Shown here piece by piece: positions 50,624 to 50,641 of a stretch of DNA of 50,641 nt. Under the pieces are notes generated by a model, which was given only the letters and a program-made list of their open reading frames with translations, made no database searches and was not told the origin of the DNA. Origin of the DNA: Blastocatellia bacterium (GTDB lineage: Bacteria > Acidobacteriota > Blastocatellia > Chloracidobacteriales > Chloracidobacteriaceae); contig JAIBAN010000059.1 of assembly GCA_019695185.1 (NCBI GenBank), positions 1 to 50,641 of the forward strand. Reading direction: 5' to 3'. A program made the translations under genes and the position numbers. Position 1 is the stretch's first letter; every line of letters starts with the position of its first letter.

Positions 50624-50641
50624 GTTTTCATGGTTGATAAA

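Overview
The window looks like a piece of an Acidobacteriota chromosome, probably class Blastocatellia. This is inferred from gene content, not from a marker gene: three huge periplasmic propeller (Reg_prop/Y_Y_Y) sensor kinases, an actinobacterial-type (group 1h-like) [NiFe]-hydrogenase small subunit, large beta-repeat surface proteins, a Ser/Thr kinase on a two-component sensor chassis, and intergenic gaps filled with tandem 7-bp repeats. I see no rRNA, tRNA, CRISPR array, transposase or phage gene.

Layout. 1-9.5 kb: two very large secreted/surface proteins, a filamentous-haemagglutinin-like protein cut by the left edge and ending in a dockerin-like motif, and a CSLREA/glycine-rich/PKD/NHL protein, separated by a 151-bp REPIN-like inverted repeat. 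9.6-13.8 kb (minus strand): a coupled operon of hydrogenase small subunit, PAS histidine kinase and NarL-type response regulator (8-bp and 4-bp overlaps), then a small SET-domain protein; no large hydrogenase subunit is present. 14.3-18.4 kb: a lipoprotein and a propeller sensor histidine kinase. 18.5-21.5 kb: a penicillin-acylase-family Ntn hydrolase. 21.8-31.7 kb: a TetR regulator divergent from yqiJ-like, flotillin (yqiK-like) and a giant AAA+ ATPase gene, followed by two tandem paralogous zinc-ribbon membrane proteins. The intergenic region carries two face-to-face sigma70-like promoters and nested palindromes, a self-contained regulated membrane-associated module. 31.8-41.5 kb: a second propeller sensor (GAF plus HisKA output), a 59-residue protein behind a leader hairpin, a DUF3298-like lipoprotein, and a third propeller sensor whose output is a Ser/Thr protein kinase. 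41.8-50.6 kb: a same-strand run of AlkP-superfamily hydrolase, GT2 glycosyltransferase, an unknown protein, an LPG-synthase-TM/flippase-like membrane protein, a SAM methyltransferase, an alpha/beta-hydrolase-fold protein lacking catalytic Ser and His, and a Gfo/Idh/MocA dehydrogenase resembling the lipid A GnnA group. Several of these fit envelope lipid or polysaccharide metabolism.

The most unusual feature is the non-coding structure. Many gaps, and most of those after 41.4 kb, hold tandem heptamers (GGGTTCA, GGACTGA, GAATTGA, CCCTAGA, ATGGACA, GGTAAAT). These often form two inverted arms: one starts within about 0-10 nt of a stop codon, the other can run up to the next start codon. In two genes the repeat itself supplies the stop codon. 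Arm sequence differs between loci but matches within a locus, so each gap could fold into a long hairpin. This stop-anchored paired-heptamer element and the hydrogenase-subunit/two-component operon are the strongest candidates for something undescribed.
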